64,000 bases of DNA from an uncultured Phycisphaeraceae bacterium (GTDB taxonomy: Bacteria; Planctomycetota; Phycisphaerae; Phycisphaerales; UBA1924). The notes beneath the pieces were generated by a model that was not told the DNA's origin, searched no databases, and saw only the letters and a list, made by a program, of their open reading frames with translations. Of the stretch, positions 62,468-64,000 are shown piece by piece; the first letter of the stretch is position 1; every line of letters begins with the position of its first letter. The translations under genes and the position numbers were made by a program. The DNA lies in contig CALCCF010000057.1 of NCBI GenBank assembly GCA_937899905.1, positions 37,074 to 101,073 on the forward strand, read 5' to 3'.

Positions 62468-63886
62468 GTGAGACACGCGATAGGACGAGCGATGCTGGTG
62501 GTTTCGGTCTTTGGGGCTTGGCTCTCTGCGAGCTCGGTCGCCAGCGGGTACCAATTCGGCCCGCTCAATGACGACGAGGAAGAAGTGGTCCTCAGCGGCT
62601 TGGAACTGCTTCGCGCCGCCGACGCCGCGCTGCGCGAGGTCACCGCGATGTCGTTCACGATCCACCGCGAAGGAGCCGGTGCGCAGGCCACTCGTGAGCC
62701 CGTAACCGAAGCCCGCGTCGTCATGGTTCGTCGCGATGCTGCGACCCGAGCTGGCCTTCAGGACGACAACGGGACGCCACAATGGGACGTCGCCGCATTC
62801 GGCCGGATCTCGATGCCAAGCGGCGAGGACGAGTACTGGCCGTTCGCGTTCGCGGTCGATGGTGAGCACGCCCGCTACGTTGATCAGGTGCAGGTGGCGC
62901 TCGTCGAGGGCCCACCAACGAGCGCGGCCGAGATCCTGGCAGACAGCAGCGCATCGTTCGCCTTAGACTGGCTCTCCGATTGGGAGAGCCTCGTCGCGCG
63001 GCCGATCGTCGACGACACGCCGCGTGTTGAGCCGAAGCGCGACGGTGCCGTACTGATCGGCGATGATGCCACGACTGCCGTCTACGTAGACCTGGCAGAG
63101 TTTCCCAGCACGCTCGCGTTTGGCGCATGGTGGTACCTTGGCAAGCGTGATTCGCTTCCGCGACGGCTGGAACTCGTGTACTACGACGTGCGCGACAACG
63201 AGAACAACAGCGTTGGTGACGGCATCTCTCGCTTGACTATCTCCGATATCCAGATGCTCGAGGGCGCAACAGACATAGCCGACGCCGTTGTACACGCCGC
63301 GCGCATACTCGATGAGACCAACTGGCTCCAGCCGGGTGATGCGCCGATCGCGACGCTGCTCGATACGAGCATCCCGTTCAGTCTGCCGGCACCAGAGGGC
63401 TTCCAGACGGTCGAGTACGAGCCGCCGGCGGACGAGCGCCAGGCGGCGGCCGAGGTTGCTCCCCAGGTCGACATCCCAGCACCGGACTTCACGCTGCTAG
63501 ATCCTCAGGGCAACGAGCACACGCTCAGCGATTATCGCGGCAAGATCGTGATCCTGGACTTCTGGGCCACATGGTGCGGGCCGTGCCTCGCGGTGATGCC
63601 CGACCTCCAGGCCATCCACGACCAGTACAAGGGCCAGGACGTGTTGATGGTGGGCGTGAACGCGTGGGAGAACGGCGATCCGGAGGCCCTCATGTCGGCC
63701 CGTAACTGGGACTACCTGCTGCTGCTCAACGGCGATCAGGTGGCCGCCGACTACCAGGTCACGGGCATCCCCACAATGGTCGTCGTTGATCAGAGCGGCA
63801 TGATCGTGCAGCGCAAGGTTGGAGCAGGGCCGAACGTTCGGCAAGAGTTGGCCACCACCATCACCGGGCTGCTCAGCCAGAACTAG
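62468..63886 (+). CDS. Exported protein with C-terminal TlpA-like thioredoxin domain
   Basis: A 472-aa exported protein. A signal peptide (AIGRAMLVVSVFGAWLSASS) is followed by a lipoprotein-assembly-like beta region of about 280 residues with no motif I can name, and then a TlpA/ResA-type thioredoxin domain (about 330-472) with ILDFWATWCGPCLAVMPDL, so the redox motif is WCGPC. The cis-Pro loop is VTGIPTMVVVD. It probably acts as a thiol-disulfide enzyme in the periplasm. The GTG at 62468 has GGAG 8 nt upstream. Divergent from the riboswitch-controlled met operon. Confidence 0.87.
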   Translation: MRHAIGRAMLVVSVFGAWLSASSVASGYQFGPLNDDEEEVVLSGLELLRAADAALREVTAMSFTIHREGAGAQATREPVTEARVVMVRRDAATRAGLQDDNGTPQWDVAAFGRISMPSGEDEYWPFAFAVDGEHARYVDQVQVALVEGPPTSAAEILADSSASFALDWLSDWESLVARPIVDDTPRVEPKRDGAVLIGDDATTAVYVDLAEFPSTLAFGAWWYLGKRDSLPRRLELVYYDVRDNENNSVGDGISRLTISDIQMLEGATDIADAVVHAARILDETNWLQPGDAPIATLLDTSIPFSLPAPEGFQTVEYEPPADERQAAAEVAPQVDIPAPDFTLLDPQGNEHTLSDYRGKIVILDFWATWCGPCLAVMPDLQAIHDQYKGQDVLMVGVNAWENGDPEALMSARNWDYLLLLNGDQVAADYQVTGIPTMVVVDQSGMIVQRKVGAGPNVRQELATTITGLLSQN

Positions 63887-63991
63887 GCGTTCAGAATTCG
63901 ACTCGCTCGCCCCCCTACCCATGCCCCATTCCAATAGCAGCCGTCACGCGCCGGCCCCCGCGCGAGCCCCCACCCGCCAAGGAGCCAGACC

Positions 63992-64000
63992 ATGGAGACC
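63992..64000 (+). CDS. Start of the next gene, truncated by the window end
   Basis: An ATG at 63992 with AAGGAG 7-8 nt upstream (63979-63984) opens a frame of three codons (Met-Glu-Thr) before the window ends. The 105 bp between the thioredoxin-domain gene and this start show no other gene; it is C-rich and without a clear terminator. The product cannot be identified. Confidence 0.45.

Overview
This 64 kb window is GC-rich chromosomal DNA. Its gene content points to a marine planctomycete, probably of the Phycisphaerae: small secreted proteins ending in a PAPAS...RRRR sorting-type tail, proline-rich lipoproteins, a seven-gene Mrp Na+/H+ antiporter, a sulfotransferase-rich glycan cluster and many short GTGA/ATGA gene overlaps. 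This placement is inference from gene content; no rRNA is present. I found no tRNA, rRNA, CRISPR array, insertion sequence or prophage.

Layout. 1-5.4 kb: end of ssb, rplI, a CoA-transferase alpha subunit (scoA), recQ with a coupled small gene, and rpmF. 5.4-10.9 kb: plsX-fabH-fabD, a polyproline lipoprotein gene, then fabG (acpP is absent). 10.9-19 kb: a histidine kinase, rsmB, a PTS EIIA protein, an ABC-F ATPase, two small membrane proteins and a chemoreceptor with a CxxCH haem motif. 19.1-27.7 kb: scoB (about 16.6 kb from scoA), mrpABCDEFG, purE and purK. 27.7-39.7 kb: a phosphopantetheinyl transferase and a pseudopilin-like gene, then a four-gene export-type operon (HlyD; GAF-GAF-HlyD; PqqD-M50-HlyD; a shortened SecA). 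Facing it are four tandem paralogous secreted-protein genes with a 21-bp tandem repeat among them. 39.8-44 kb: a coiled-coil membrane protein, tilS, an M24 aminopeptidase and two membrane proteins. 44.1-50.3 kb: a surface-glycan operon (glycosyltransferase, Wzt-like ABC ATPase, sulfotransferase, sulfotransferase-methyltransferase fusion). 50.3-57.5 kb: assorted enzymes, clpB and a YjfB-like gene. 57.8-64 kb: a small lipoprotein gene, the operon metB - aspartokinase/homoserine dehydrogenase - asd read leftwards, and a thioredoxin-fold exported protein.

The two most interesting regions are 29.5-39.7 kb and 58.1-62.4 kb. In the first, a possible dedicated export system combines a minimal SecA motor, an inner-membrane zinc protease fused to PqqD-like and HlyD domains, and a GAF-sensor adaptor. 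Its candidate cargo, four short-tailed paralogues, lies beside it. In the second, an extended -10 promoter leads directly into a SAM-I/IV-clan riboswitch, followed by a perfect 10-bp hairpin that holds the Shine-Dalgarno in its loop and part of the AUG in its stem. This sits upstream of an operon whose aspartokinase/homoserine dehydrogenase lacks ACT domains, suggesting that end-product control moved from protein allostery to RNA.
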